Assembly: GCF_001425175.1 (NCBI RefSeq)
Contig: NZ_LMDV01000009.1
Coordinates: 684,356 to 748,355, forward strand
Direction of reading: 5' to 3'
Length of the DNA stretch: 64,000 bases
Source of the DNA: Nocardioides sp. Root1257
GTDB lineage: Bacteria > Actinomycetota > Actinomycetes > Propionibacteriales > Nocardioidaceae
The stretch's first letter is position 1, and each line of letters starts with the position of its first letter. A model generated the notes under the pieces. The model was not told where the DNA came from and searched no databases. It saw only the letters and a list, made by a program, of their open reading frames with translations. Below are positions 1 to 8,538 of this stretch, one piece after another. The position numbers were made by a program, and so were the translations under genes.

Positions 1-1
1 C

Positions 2-988
2 GCGACCGACATCCGGCGCGCGGAGATCGGTGACGTCCTCGGCCGGCACCAGGTCTCGACCGACCTGAGCTCGATCGCGGGCTACCTGACCGGCAAGCGG
101 GTGCTCATCACCGGCGCCGGTGGCTCCATCGGTGCCGAGCTCGCCCGCCAGGTCCACAACTTCGGTCCGGCCAGCCTCGTCATGCTGGACCGCGACGAGT
201 CCGCCCTGCACTCCGTCCAGCTGGCCATCTACGGGCACGGCCTGCTCGACGGCCCGGACACGGTGCTGGCCGACATCCGCGAGCTGCCGACCCTGCGCCG
301 GGTGTTCGCCGAGCACCGTCCCGAGATCGTCTTCCACGCGGCGGCGCTCAAGCACCTGCCGATGCTGGAGCGGTTCCCCGACGAGGGCTGGAAGACCAAC
401 GTGCTGGGCACGCTCAACCTGCTCCGGGTCGCCGCCGAGTACGACATCGAGCACTTCGTGAACATCTCGACCGACAAGGCGGCGGACGCCACGTCGGTCC
501 TCGGCGCGACCAAGCGGGCCGCGGAGCAGCTCACCGCGTGGCAGGCCGAGCAGACCGGCCGGCCCTACATCAGCGTCCGGTTCGGCAACGTCCTGGGCTC
601 GCGCGGGTCGATGCTGCACACGTTCAACGCCCAGATCGAGGCCGGCGGGCCGGTCACGGTGACCCACCCCGACGTCACGCGCTACTTCATGACGATCCCC
701 GAGGCCTGCGAGCTCGTCGTCCAGGCGGGCGCGATCGGCCGCGAGGGTGAGGTGATGGTGCTCGAGATGGGCAAGCCGGTGAAGATCCTCGACGTCGCCC
801 ACCGGATGATCGGTCTCTCGGGCGCCCGCGGCGTCGGTGTCGTGTTCACCGGCCTGCGGACTGGCGAGAAGCTGCACGAGGCCCTCTTCAGCGAGGAGGA
901 GCACGCGCGCCCGACGGACCACCCGATGATCCGTGCGGTGTCCGTGCCGGCGCTGGACCCGGCCGACCTCAGCGACCTGAGAGTCTGA
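2..988 (+). CDS. FlaA1/WbpM/CapD-type nucleotide-sugar 4,6-dehydratase, 5' partial
   Basis: The reading frame is open from the window edge, so the N-terminus is missing. Full-length relatives have N-terminal membrane helices and a Rossmann-like region before this catalytic SDR domain. About 30 codons in, the cofactor loop reads VLITGAGGSIGAEL, followed by AALKHLPMLE and STDKAA, all typical of WbpM/PglF/CapD UDP-GlcNAc 4,6-dehydratases. The catalytic Tyr position of YxxxK is Leu (LGATK), in keeping with this subfamily's lack of Tyr. The role is to make a UDP-4-keto-6-deoxy amino sugar for the polysaccharide locus downstream. Family is certain; the exact product sugar is inferred. Confidence 0.9.
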   Translation, partial: ATDIRRAEIGDVLGRHQVSTDLSSIAGYLTGKRVLITGAGGSIGAELARQVHNFGPASLVMLDRDESALHSVQLAIYGHGLLDGPDTVLADIRELPTLRRVFAEHRPEIVFHAAALKHLPMLERFPDEGWKTNVLGTLNLLRVAAEYDIEHFVNISTDKAADATSVLGATKRAAEQLTAWQAEQTGRPYISVRFGNVLGSRGSMLHTFNAQIEAGGPVTVTHPDVTRYFMTIPEACELVVQAGAIGREGEVMVLEMGKPVKILDVAHRMIGLSGARGVGVVFTGLRTGEKLHEALFSEEEHARPTDHPMIRAVSVPALDPADLSDLRV

Positions 989-1104
989 TAAAAGGTCCGT
1001 ACGACCGCCTCCGGGCGACGTTGACGATGCCGTCGCGGTGGGTCACGTCTGGCACCATGGGCGGGTGAAGACCGCTCCTGGATGCCGCGAGGCGCGAGTC
1101 TGAC

Positions 1105-2985
1105 ATGGCGGTGCACCGGGACGAGAGGCGACGAGCCTCTCGTCGTCAGAAGATCGCGGTCGCGGTCGGGTTCGTCGTCGCCGCCCTCATCGTGCTGATC
1201 TTCCCGCTCGTGCGGGTGGCCATCGCGGCCCAGGAGGCGAGCGACGACCTCAGCGCCGCGGGCGACGCGGCCCAGGCCGGTGACGAGGACGCCGTCCGCG
1301 ACGCCGTCGCGCGGGCGCGCGGCCACGTCGACAAGGCGCAGGAGGGCTCCCAGGGGATCATCCCGGATCTCTGGGGCCGGACGCCCGTCCTCGGCCAGTC
1401 TGTCGCGGACGTACGGCACCTGATCGCGGCGCTCGACGACGTCACGTCGGTCGCCGAGATGGGCGCCGACCTCTACCCGTCGGTGGCCGGCGACCGCGCC
1501 ACGCTGTTCCACGACAAGAAGGTCGACCGCGACACCCTGGCCGAGGTCGTCTCGGGCGCCCGCAAGTCCACCCCGTTGCTGGAGGCGGCGGCGGACGAGA
1601 TCGGCCAGGTGCGCGGGACCGCGATGTTCGGCGGGGTCATCACGTCGCGGCGCGACGATGCCTCCAAGCAGCTGACGCCCCTGATCGACGGCCTCACCCA
1701 GGCCCAGCCGCTGCTCGACTCGCTGCCCGCCTTCCTGGGCTTCGAAGGCCCCCGTTCCTACCTCGTGGCCATCCAGAACCCCGCTGAGCTCCGCTACTCC
1801 GGTGGCGCGACGCTCGCCTTCGCCCGCATGACGTGGCGCGACGGCACGCTGGACCTCCAGGACGCCGCCCCGCTGGTCCAGGACGACCGGCTGCGCGTCC
1901 CGCTGACGTGGCCGAGGGTCAAGGGCAACCCGTTCCACCGACCCAACACCTACCTCGCGAACTCCACCTTCGCCCCGTCCTGGTCGGTCGCCGGACCCGA
2001 GCTGCTCCGGGCGTGGCGCAGCGCCACCGACGAGACGTACGACGGGGTGCTCGCCGTCGACGTGGTCGCCGTCGCCAAGGTCCTCGCCGCGAGCGGGCCC
2101 ACGACGGTGCCGGGCGTCGGGGTCGTGGACGGGGCCGACCTGACCAAGACGCTGATCGGCTCCTACGACGACTACTACCCCGACCCCACGGTCCAGGACC
2201 AGTCCTCCTCGAGCATCGTCTCGGCCGTCCTGACCCAGGTCTTCGCCGGTGGCAACGAGCTCGCGAAGGCCCAGGCGCTGATGAGCGCGGGTGCGGGGCG
2301 GCACCTCTCCCTGTTCGTGAAGGACCCGGACGTCCAGGCCGCCTTCGGCAGCCTGGACATGGACGGCAACCTCTCGCAGCCGGTCGGCGACTACCTCGGG
2401 GTCTTCACGCAGAGCCTGCGTGCGGCCAAGGTCGACTACTACCAGCGCCGCCACGTCGCCCTCGATGTCGCCCTCGACCCCGACGGGTTCTCGCGGGACC
2501 GGTTGAACGTGCTCATCGACAACGACACGCCGCCGTACGCCGTCCCCGGCGACGACCCGCACGAGGGCTACTTCACGCGGTGGTCGACCCTGGCCGCGTC
2601 GGCGTTCCTGCCGGGGAAGGCGAAGGTCCGGAACTTCTCGGTGGGCGGCCAGGAGTGGGACGGCCGCGTCGGCACGTTCTACGACCACTCCTACCTCGCC
2701 CAGGGGACCGTTGTCCCGCCCGACAAGTCCACCCACCTGCGCGCCTCCTACCGCGTGCCGGGAGCAGTCACGAAGGGCGCCGACGGCCAGCTCGTCTACC
2801 GGCTGTCGGTGGACCCGCAGGGCACGGTGCTGCCCGAGTCCCTCGCGGTGACGGTGCACATCCCCGAGGGGTTCCGGTCGACGTACCTCCCGCCGGGGTG
2901 GACCGTGCAGGGCTCGACGCTGAAGATCGAGGTCGCCGCGCTCGAGGCGAGCGAGCACTGGACGATCGTGCTGGCTCCGGCCTAG
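1105..2985 (+). CDS. DUF4012 domain protein, membrane-anchored
   Basis: The protein has 626 residues. A basic N-terminus is followed by one membrane segment (about residues 18-42), then a long extracytoplasmic part. The block GPRSYLVAIQNPAELRYSGG near the middle is the hallmark of DUF4012, a family common in actinobacterial exopolysaccharide loci with no established biochemical role. It lies between a sugar dehydratase and a secreted glycoside hydrolase, so a part in assembling or attaching surface polysaccharide is likely but inferred. The ATG was chosen because it sits directly before the Arg/Lys-rich leader and TM helix, with a GAGGCG-like ribosome site upstream. Confidence 0.85.
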   Translation: MAVHRDERRRASRRQKIAVAVGFVVAALIVLIFPLVRVAIAAQEASDDLSAAGDAAQAGDEDAVRDAVARARGHVDKAQEGSQGIIPDLWGRTPVLGQSVADVRHLIAALDDVTSVAEMGADLYPSVAGDRATLFHDKKVDRDTLAEVVSGARKSTPLLEAAADEIGQVRGTAMFGGVITSRRDDASKQLTPLIDGLTQAQPLLDSLPAFLGFEGPRSYLVAIQNPAELRYSGGATLAFARMTWRDGTLDLQDAAPLVQDDRLRVPLTWPRVKGNPFHRPNTYLANSTFAPSWSVAGPELLRAWRSATDETYDGVLAVDVVAVAKVLAASGPTTVPGVGVVDGADLTKTLIGSYDDYYPDPTVQDQSSSSIVSAVLTQVFAGGNELAKAQALMSAGAGRHLSLFVKDPDVQAAFGSLDMDGNLSQPVGDYLGVFTQSLRAAKVDYYQRRHVALDVALDPDGFSRDRLNVLIDNDTPPYAVPGDDPHEGYFTRWSTLAASAFLPGKAKVRNFSVGGQEWDGRVGTFYDHSYLAQGTVVPPDKSTHLRASYRVPGAVTKGADGQLVYRLSVDPQGTVLPESLAVTVHIPEGFRSTYLPPGWTVQGSTLKIEVAALEASEHWTIVLAPA

Positions 2986-4253
2986 CGCTCGACGATCGCG
3001 ACCGGGCTCTCGTCCACCGGGACGGAGTCACCCTTGCTCACCGAGCGACGCTCGCCGTCGAGGTCGAGGACGGCGGTGGCCCCGGCGCCGGCGCGCACCC
3101 CGTCCACGTCGCCCACGCTCCAGACGACCCGCAGGGAGTCCTTCGCGCGCCGTACGACACAGGTGTAGACGCCGTCGGCGCGCTGGCATTGCGGGCCCGC
3201 CGATCCGGCCATCCAGTCGTGGACGGTGGCGAAGGCGTCCCCGGCGGCCGTGGGCTCGCCGTCGCTGACCATCGTCACCGCCAGGGTCGGGGAGCCGAAC
3301 CAGCCCAGCCAGTAGACGCGGTCGATCCCCATGGCGGCCTGCAGCAGGTAGGTGCGTGCCACCACGGCCGCCTGCTCGGCGTCCGAGTAGGGCGTGGCCT
3401 CGGCGGTGCCGCCACTGGGCACGCCGTAGTTGATCTCGTTGGTCCACACCGGGAGGCGGACGTCGTGCTCGGCGAGGATGCTCCGCGCCTGGCACACCAG
3501 GGCGAGCGCGTCCTCGGGGGTGCCGTCCTCCATCGGGAAGGGGTCGATCGCCGCGACGTCCACGCTGTCGGCGACCGGCTTCCCGTCCACCTCGGCGCCC
3601 CAGTACTGATCCATCCAGTCCCGTTGGGAGGACAGGCGCAGGGTCGTCGCGGGCGCCACGACGAGCGCGTCCGGCTCACGGTCGTGGATGATCGTGCCGG
3701 CCGTGACGGTCAGCTCGGCCATCTGCTCCGGCGTGCCGGACCAGTTGCCGGTGATGTTGGGCTCCGGCCAGATCTGGTAGTCCAGCTGCGTGCCGTAGCG
3801 CTCCACGACGGCGGTGACCCACGCCCGCCAGGCCTCCGTGTCCGGCATCGTGGTCGCGGCAGAGGCAGCCCCCGGGTCCGCCGCGTGGAACGCTGGCGTG
3901 AACCCCAGGACCACCATCGGCCGGGCGTCCCGGTCCTCGGAGGTCTCGACGATCTGGTCGAGGCGCGAGAAGTCGTACTGGCCGGGCGCCGTCTCCACCT
4001 GGTTCCAGTAGACCTGGGACGTCGTCAGGTTGACCGCTCCGACCGGCGCGTCCGGGAAGTCGCTGCCGATCGGCGACGACACGTGCATCCCCCAGTACGC
4101 CGGGGCGAGGTCCCCCTGCGGAGGCTTGGGCGCGCACGACGCGACCGGTCGGGGGGCGGACGACCCCGTGTCGTCCCGCAGGACCCACCAGGTCGCCCCG
4201 CCGGCGGCGAGGGCGAGGACGACGACCGCGGCCGTCACGACACGCACGTTCAA
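2982..4253 (-). CDS. Secreted glycoside hydrolase, clan GH-A-like (WPEPN type), copy 1
   Basis: The protein has 423 residues with an N-terminal membrane or signal helix (residues 3-25) and an exported domain. DYQIWPEPN puts the likely acid/base Glu at about residue 164 (Pro replaces the Asn usual in WNEPN), and VWTNEINYG puts the likely nucleophile near residue 273. This spacing fits a (beta/alpha)8 retaining hydrolase of the GH39/GH5 kind. A clear paralogue lies at 8539-9786. Its 3' end overlaps the DUF4012 gene by 4 bp on the opposite strand. Its place in a polysaccharide locus suggests it trims or remodels that polymer; the substrate is unknown. Confidence 0.75.
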   Translation of the reverse strand: MNVRVVTAAVVVLALAAGGATWWVLRDDTGSSAPRPVASCAPKPPQGDLAPAYWGMHVSSPIGSDFPDAPVGAVNLTTSQVYWNQVETAPGQYDFSRLDQIVETSEDRDARPMVVLGFTPAFHAADPGAASAATTMPDTEAWRAWVTAVVERYGTQLDYQIWPEPNITGNWSGTPEQMAELTVTAGTIIHDREPDALVVAPATTLRLSSQRDWMDQYWGAEVDGKPVADSVDVAAIDPFPMEDGTPEDALALVCQARSILAEHDVRLPVWTNEINYGVPSGGTAEATPYSDAEQAAVVARTYLLQAAMGIDRVYWLGWFGSPTLAVTMVSDGEPTAAGDAFATVHDWMAGSAGPQCQRADGVYTCVVRRAKDSLRVVWSVGDVDGVRAGAGATAVLDLDGERRSVSKGDSVPVDESPVAIVER

Positions 4254-4305
4254 CAGCTACTCCCAAGAATCGTCTGCGCGGACAGCCCCCCACGCTACGT
4301 GCTGC

Positions 4306-5226
4306 TCAGGCCAGGTCCCGCCAGGCGTCCTGCCCGTACGGCGCCTGCCAGCGTGTCTCGAGCCAGCCCGGCTCCTGCCGCTGGCCGAACCACATCATGT
4401 CCAGGCGGCGCGCGATGCCCGCAGCCCGGCCGGACCAGCGCGCGACGCGGTAGCCGGAGCCCACCACCGTGCGGGCCAACGGCTCGGGCAGGTGGACGGG
4501 CTCACGTCCGCCGAGCAGTCGCACGAGCCCGGCCGTGGTCAGCCCCTCCCACGGCTGGAGCACGACGGGAGGCGGCTGCTCGCTGCAGGTCGCGACGTAC
4601 GCGATCGCGTCCGCGACGTTGGCCACCAGCACCTGGGGGGTCGGTCGCTCGCCGTCCCCGGCGACCGTCGCGAGAGGTGAGCCGAGCGCGCGTGCCAGGG
4701 TGCGGGTGACGGCCCGACCGTGGCCGTGGACCGACGTCGGCCGGAAGCAGACGGTGGCGCCTCCCCGCTCCTGGACCAGCGCCTCGCCCCACGCCTTCGC
4801 GGCGGAGTAGGGGCTGAACGGGCTCGTCCCGAGCGACTCGTCGAGGACCTCGCGCCGTCCCTGGACCGCCGCCGAGCTCACGTGGACCAGTCGCGCGGCG
4901 GGTGGCGCCGCCCGCGCGACGACTCCCGGAAGCAGCGCGTCGGCGCCCACCAGGGCGTCGTCCCCGCCGGCCGTGGCCGTGGCGAGGCCGGCGGCGTTGA
5001 CCACGACCGAGCAGCCTGCGAGGGCGGACCTGAGCGACTCCACCTCGCGCTCGAGGCCAGGGGCTGCCAGCTGGGTGCTCAGCTCGGCTGCTCCTCGCGC
5101 GCTGCTCGACAGCCGCGGGCTCGGGACCCGTCGTACCTCCACGCCCCGGTGCTCGAGGGCCTCGACCACGGCCGAGCCGACGAACCCGCTCGCTCCCAGC
5201 ACCGCCACGCTCGGCACCGTCGTCAC
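4306..5226 (-). CDS. NAD-dependent epimerase/dehydratase (extended SDR)
   Basis: The protein has 306 residues. The cofactor loop AVLGASGFVGSAV is at the N-terminus and the catalytic motif SPYSAAK (YxxxK) lies mid-protein. The GTG start at 5226 overlaps the upstream glycosyltransferase stop by 4 bp (GTGA), which fixes it and implies translational coupling. In Pseudomonas O-antigen loci a 4-ketoreductase of this kind (WbpV) works with a WbpM dehydratase and a WbpL transferase. The same three types occur here, so reduction of a UDP-4-keto-6-deoxy-HexNAc is a reasonable but unproven role. Confidence 0.75.
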   Translation of the reverse strand: MTTVPSVAVLGASGFVGSAVVEALEHRGVEVRRVPSPRLSSSARGAAELSTQLAAPGLEREVESLRSALAGCSVVVNAAGLATATAGGDDALVGADALLPGVVARAAPPAARLVHVSSAAVQGRREVLDESLGTSPFSPYSAAKAWGEALVQERGGATVCFRPTSVHGHGRAVTRTLARALGSPLATVAGDGERPTPQVLVANVADAIAYVATCSEQPPPVVLQPWEGLTTAGLVRLLGGREPVHLPEPLARTVVGSGYRVARWSGRAAGIARRLDMMWFGQRQEPGWLETRWQAPYGQDAWRDLA

Positions 5227-6458
5227 CGGTGCCTGCTCCGGGCGGCGGCGAGGAGCATCCGCTCCAGGTGCTCGGCGCCTGCGGCGGAGCCGAGCTCGCG
5301 CTCGTACGCCGCGCGTCCGCGCGCCCCCATCTCCTGCCTCTCCGGGAGGGGAAGGTCGACCAGGGTCCGCATGCCGGCCGCCAGCTCCTGCGCGTCCTCG
5401 GGGGCAACGGTCACGCCGCAGCGCACCCGCTCGACCAGCGCCGCCGCATCTCCGGCGACCGAGCAGAGCACGGGGCTCGCGCACGCCATCGAGGCCTGCA
5501 CCTTGCTCGGGATCGTGCCTCGGAAGAGCTCCAGGTCGCGCAGGCTCACCAGCTGCGCCACCGAGGCCGCCATCAGCCCGGGCATGTCCGCCATCGGGCG
5601 CGGTCCGAGGAACCGGACCCGGTCGCTCACCCCGAGCCGGGCGGCGAGCTCCTCGAGGCCGGGCCGGGCGACGCCGTCGCCGACGATCGCGAGGCCGATG
5701 TCCGGGCGGTTGCCGAGCAGCGCGACAGCTCGGACCGCGTGCTCCAGCGCCTGCACCTCGCCGACGCCGCCAGCGTACATGATCCACGAGCGGTCCGGCG
5801 CGAGCGCGGGGTCGACCACGGGCGGCGCGGGCCGGAAGACCGTCTCGTCGACCCAGTTGGGGATCGACTCCGGGGACACCCGGGGGCCGCGCTCCGCGAT
5901 CGTCCGAGCCATGGTCGGGCTGATCGCGGCGATGCCCTCCGCTCGCCCGTAGAGCCGGGTGAGGAAGGCGGTGATGCCACGCTCCGCCGCGTCGGACGCG
6001 CGACGGTTGCCGATGAACCCGCTCGCCGTCACCGTCTCGGGCCACAGGTCCTGGACGTAGAGCACGTAGGGCACCCCCGCGGTCGCCCGGAGCGCCATCG
6101 CCGCGGCGCCGACCGTCGCCGGCGTCAGGTAGACCAGGCAGACGTCGACGTGGCGGAGCCAGCCGACCTGCAGCGTCGCCGAGGCGGCGAACGACGTCAG
6201 GCTGGCCGCGCGGCGCAGGGCGTTGTCGTCGTGGCTCGGGACGTCCGGCACCCGGAGCAGCTGCACCCCGTCGCGCACCTCGTGGCGACGCGGCGCCATG
6301 CGGTAGCCGGAGTGCACCCGACCCTGGGGATAGCTCGGGAAGCCGGTGAGCACCTGCACGTCGTGCCCACGGGCCGTCAGGGCGCGCGCGATCGCGGTGG
6401 GATGGGCGGCCGAGCCGGTCTCGGGCTCGTACCACTGGGAGATCATCCCGATCCTCAC
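5223..6458 (-). CDS. Glycosyltransferase family 4, WbuB-like
   Basis: The protein has 411 residues and a GT-B fold. The N-terminal domain opens with MISQWYEPETGSAAHP and contains YVLYVQDLWPETV, both characteristic of the WbuB group (L-fucosamine transferases of O-antigen loci). The C-terminal nucleotide-sugar domain has the GGVGEVQALEHAVRAVALL region. The GTG start at 6458 overlaps the stop of the MraY-like gene by 4 bp (GTGA). It is next to the initiating transferase and the UDP-FucNAc gene capE, so transfer of an N-acetyl-fucosamine residue at an early step is likely. Donor and acceptor are inferred from context. Confidence 0.8.
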   Translation of the reverse strand: MRIGMISQWYEPETGSAAHPTAIARALTARGHDVQVLTGFPSYPQGRVHSGYRMAPRRHEVRDGVQLLRVPDVPSHDDNALRRAASLTSFAASATLQVGWLRHVDVCLVYLTPATVGAAAMALRATAGVPYVLYVQDLWPETVTASGFIGNRRASDAAERGITAFLTRLYGRAEGIAAISPTMARTIAERGPRVSPESIPNWVDETVFRPAPPVVDPALAPDRSWIMYAGGVGEVQALEHAVRAVALLGNRPDIGLAIVGDGVARPGLEELAARLGVSDRVRFLGPRPMADMPGLMAASVAQLVSLRDLELFRGTIPSKVQASMACASPVLCSVAGDAAALVERVRCGVTVAPEDAQELAAGMRTLVDLPLPERQEMGARGRAAYERELGSAAGAEHLERMLLAAARSRHR

Positions 6459-7447
6459 GAGGCCACCCTGTCGGCCGGGTCGGCCGGCACCGGCCGCACC
6501 AGCCTCGGCGAGGCCAGGTAGGCCAGCACCACCAGCGCCGCGAGCAGCGCCGCGACGAGCGGCTGGTCGTCGTACAGGCCGGCGGCGAGCAGGCAGACGG
6601 CGGCGGCGAGGGCAGCACTCCACGCGGCGGCCGCCCAGGCCGGCCAGCCCCCGAGCACCAGCCGCTGGTAGACGTGGCCGCGGTGCGCCTGGGTCAGGGA
6701 CTGGCCCGCCCTGGCCCGCTTCAGGATCACCCACCCGGTGTCCGCGAGGTAGATGAGCGTCGGCGCGACGACCAGGGCGACCGGCGCACCCGAGGCCCAC
6801 GCGAAGGCGAGGGCGGTGCTGACCAAGCCGCCGATGCCGTAGCTGCCGACGTCTCCGAGGAAGATCCGCGACGCCAGGTTCCACGGCAGGAACCCCAGCG
6901 CGGCACCTGCCAGCGCGCACCCCAGGACGACCAACGAACCCTCGTCGTACTCGTGGCCCAGCCAGAGCAGCCAGCCGCCGCAGACAACCGTGTTGAGGGC
7001 GGAGATGCCGTTGACGCCGTCCATGAAGTTGAAGGCGTTCACGTAGGCCACCACGGCGACCGTCGCCACGAGGACGAAGACCGGGGCCCACACCTCGGCG
7101 CCCGCGGACTGGTGCTCGATCACCAGGGCGGTCGCCAGCGCGACGGCTCCCTGGGCGGCCAGCCGGAACGCGGCAGGGAGCGAGCGGACGTCGTCGGCGA
7201 GGCCCACCGAGCCGAGCACGACGGCAGCGGTCAGCGCAGCGACGGCGCCGTCCGGCAGCGCCTCGCCCGCGGCCAGCACCGCCAGCAGGACGGCCAGCAG
7301 CAGGGCGAGCCCACCGCCGCGGGGCGTGTGGCTGCTGTGCAGCGAGCGGTCGTTGGGGACGTCAGTGACACCCAGCCGGCGCAGCACCGGCACCAGCAGG
7401 CCGGTCAGCACCACGGATGCCGCCAGCGAGACCCAGAACGCCGTCAC
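6455..7447 (-). CDS. MraY/WecA/WbpL family undecaprenyl-phosphate sugar-1-phosphate transferase
   Basis: The protein has 330 residues and about ten hydrophobic helices. Family signatures are present: DVPNDRSLHSSHTPRGGG (cytoplasmic loop), GLADDVRSLP (Asp-rich Mg site), AFNFMDGVNGIS and FLGDVGSYGIG. Such enzymes start lipid-linked glycan synthesis by moving a HexNAc-1-phosphate from UDP to undecaprenyl phosphate in the cytoplasmic membrane. Genes on both sides overlap it by 4 bp (GTGA), placing it in one coupled unit, capE - mraY-like - wbuB-like - SDR. The sugar may be FucNAc or QuiNAc as in WbpL; this is inferred from neighbours. Confidence 0.88.
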   Translation of the reverse strand: MTAFWVSLAASVVLTGLLVPVLRRLGVTDVPNDRSLHSSHTPRGGGLALLLAVLLAVLAAGEALPDGAVAALTAAVVLGSVGLADDVRSLPAAFRLAAQGAVALATALVIEHQSAGAEVWAPVFVLVATVAVVAYVNAFNFMDGVNGISALNTVVCGGWLLWLGHEYDEGSLVVLGCALAGAALGFLPWNLASRIFLGDVGSYGIGGLVSTALAFAWASGAPVALVVAPTLIYLADTGWVILKRARAGQSLTQAHRGHVYQRLVLGGWPAWAAAAWSAALAAAVCLLAAGLYDDQPLVAALLAALVVLAYLASPRLVRPVPADPADRVAS

Positions 7448-8463
7448 GAACCGGTCCCGACCAGCTTCCGGAACTCAGGGAGCCCCGTCAGAAGCTCCAC
7501 CACCTGGGTGACGTCCAGGCGGTCGGTGTTGTGGGAGTGGTAGTCGTCGACGTGGGTCTCGGTCGGGTCGCCCTGGTCGAAGTACTCGCCGTAGTTGAGG
7601 TCGCGGGCGTCGACCGCCACGCGGTAGTAGTCGCCCTGGTCCTCGGCGCGCGCGAGCTCCTCGCGGGTCGCGAGCGTCTCGAAGAGCTTCTCGCCGTGCC
7701 GGGTGCCGATCACCTTGAGGTCCGCCTCGCGGCCCATCGCCTCGGCGACGGCTCGGGCGAGGTCCCCGATCGTGCTGGCCGGAGCCTTGCGGATGAAGAG
7801 GTCGCCGGGCCGTGCGTGCTCGAAGGCGTGCTCGACCAGCTCGACCGCCTCGTCGAGGGACATCAGGAACCGGGTCATCGAGGGGTCGGTGAGCGTCAGC
7901 GGGTTCCCGTCGCGGACCTGCTGCACGAACAGCGGGATCACCGATCCGCGCGACATCATCACGTTGCCGTAGCGGACCGTGGACACGGTGGTCCGGGCGG
8001 TCGGGTTGTTGCGTGCGAACGCCTGCGCGACCTTCTCCATCAGGGCCTTGCTCATCCCCATGGCGTTGACGGGGTACGCCGCCTTGTCGGTGCCCAGGCA
8101 GACGACGCTCTGGACGCCGTTGGCGTCGGCGGCCTCGATGACGTTGGCGCTCCCGAGGATGTTGGTCCGCACCGCCTCCAGCGGGAAGAACTCGCAGCTC
8201 GGCACCTGCTTGAGCGCCGCCGCGTGGAAGACGAAGTCGACCCCGCGGGTCGCCCGCCGCACGCTGTCCTCGTCGCGCACGTCGCCGATGTAGAAGCGGA
8301 CACGCGAGTCGTTGAGGGCCTGGCGCAGCTCGTGCTGCTTGAGCTCGTCACGACTGAAGATCCGGACCTCGCGCACCGCCGTGTCCAGCAGCTTGCGGAC
8401 CATCGTGGAGCCGAACGAACCGGTGCCCCCGGTCACGAGCACCGTCGACTGGTCAGTGTGCAT
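7444..8463 (-). CDS. capE: CapE/FnlA UDP-GlcNAc 4,6-dehydratase/5-epimerase (first step to UDP-L-FucNAc)
   Basis: The protein has 339 residues. It starts with a classic SDR loop (VLVTGGTGSFGS), then AALKQVPSCEFFP and GTDKAAYPVNAMGMSKA. The catalytic Tyr is replaced by Met (MxxxK), the known peculiarity of CapE/FnlA/WbjB, which dehydrates and inverts C5 of UDP-GlcNAc. With capF and capG across the divergent region it gives the full UDP-L-FucNAc pathway. The ATG at 8463 is preferred over in-frame starts upstream because it directly precedes the Rossmann fold and has a GGAAGG site about 14 nt upstream. It is the first gene of a four-gene coupled unit. Confidence 0.9.
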   Translation of the reverse strand: MHTDQSTVLVTGGTGSFGSTMVRKLLDTAVREVRIFSRDELKQHELRQALNDSRVRFYIGDVRDEDSVRRATRGVDFVFHAAALKQVPSCEFFPLEAVRTNILGSANVIEAADANGVQSVVCLGTDKAAYPVNAMGMSKALMEKVAQAFARNNPTARTTVSTVRYGNVMMSRGSVIPLFVQQVRDGNPLTLTDPSMTRFLMSLDEAVELVEHAFEHARPGDLFIRKAPASTIGDLARAVAEAMGREADLKVIGTRHGEKLFETLATREELARAEDQGDYYRVAVDARDLNYGEYFDQGDPTETHVDDYHSHNTDRLDVTQVVELLTGLPEFRKLVGTGS

Positions 8464-8490
8464 GGGGTGTGAGTCGCCTTCCCGGATCGA

Positions 8491-8518
8491 ACAGTCGCTC
8501 AGTCTAGGGAGCGACTGT
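8491..8518 (-). promoter_or_regulatory. 10-bp perfect dyad around a TAGACT -10-like box upstream of capE
   Basis: The arms ACAGTCGCTC (8491-8500) and GAGCGACTGT (8509-8518) are perfect inverted repeats with an 8-nt centre. On the minus strand the centre contains TAGACT (8506-8501), which fits the actinobacterial -10 consensus TANNNT. The dyad lies 28 bp upstream of the capE start and 21 bp past the stop of the glycoside hydrolase gene. It could be an operator over the capE promoter or a terminator hairpin for the upstream gene. No T-run follows on the minus strand, which slightly favours the operator reading. No good -35 was seen. Confidence 0.45.
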
Positions 8519-8538
8519 CGGTGGCCGCCAGACGGCAC

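Noticed and set aside
682..2958. Long minus-strand open frame of about 750 codons
   Set aside because: It is antisense to the DUF4012 gene, has no domain and has a composition typical of a shadow frame in high-GC DNA.
1833..4709. Long plus-strand open frame of about 950 codons
   Set aside because: Arg/Pro/Gly-rich shadow frame across the DUF4012, hydrolase and epimerase genes.
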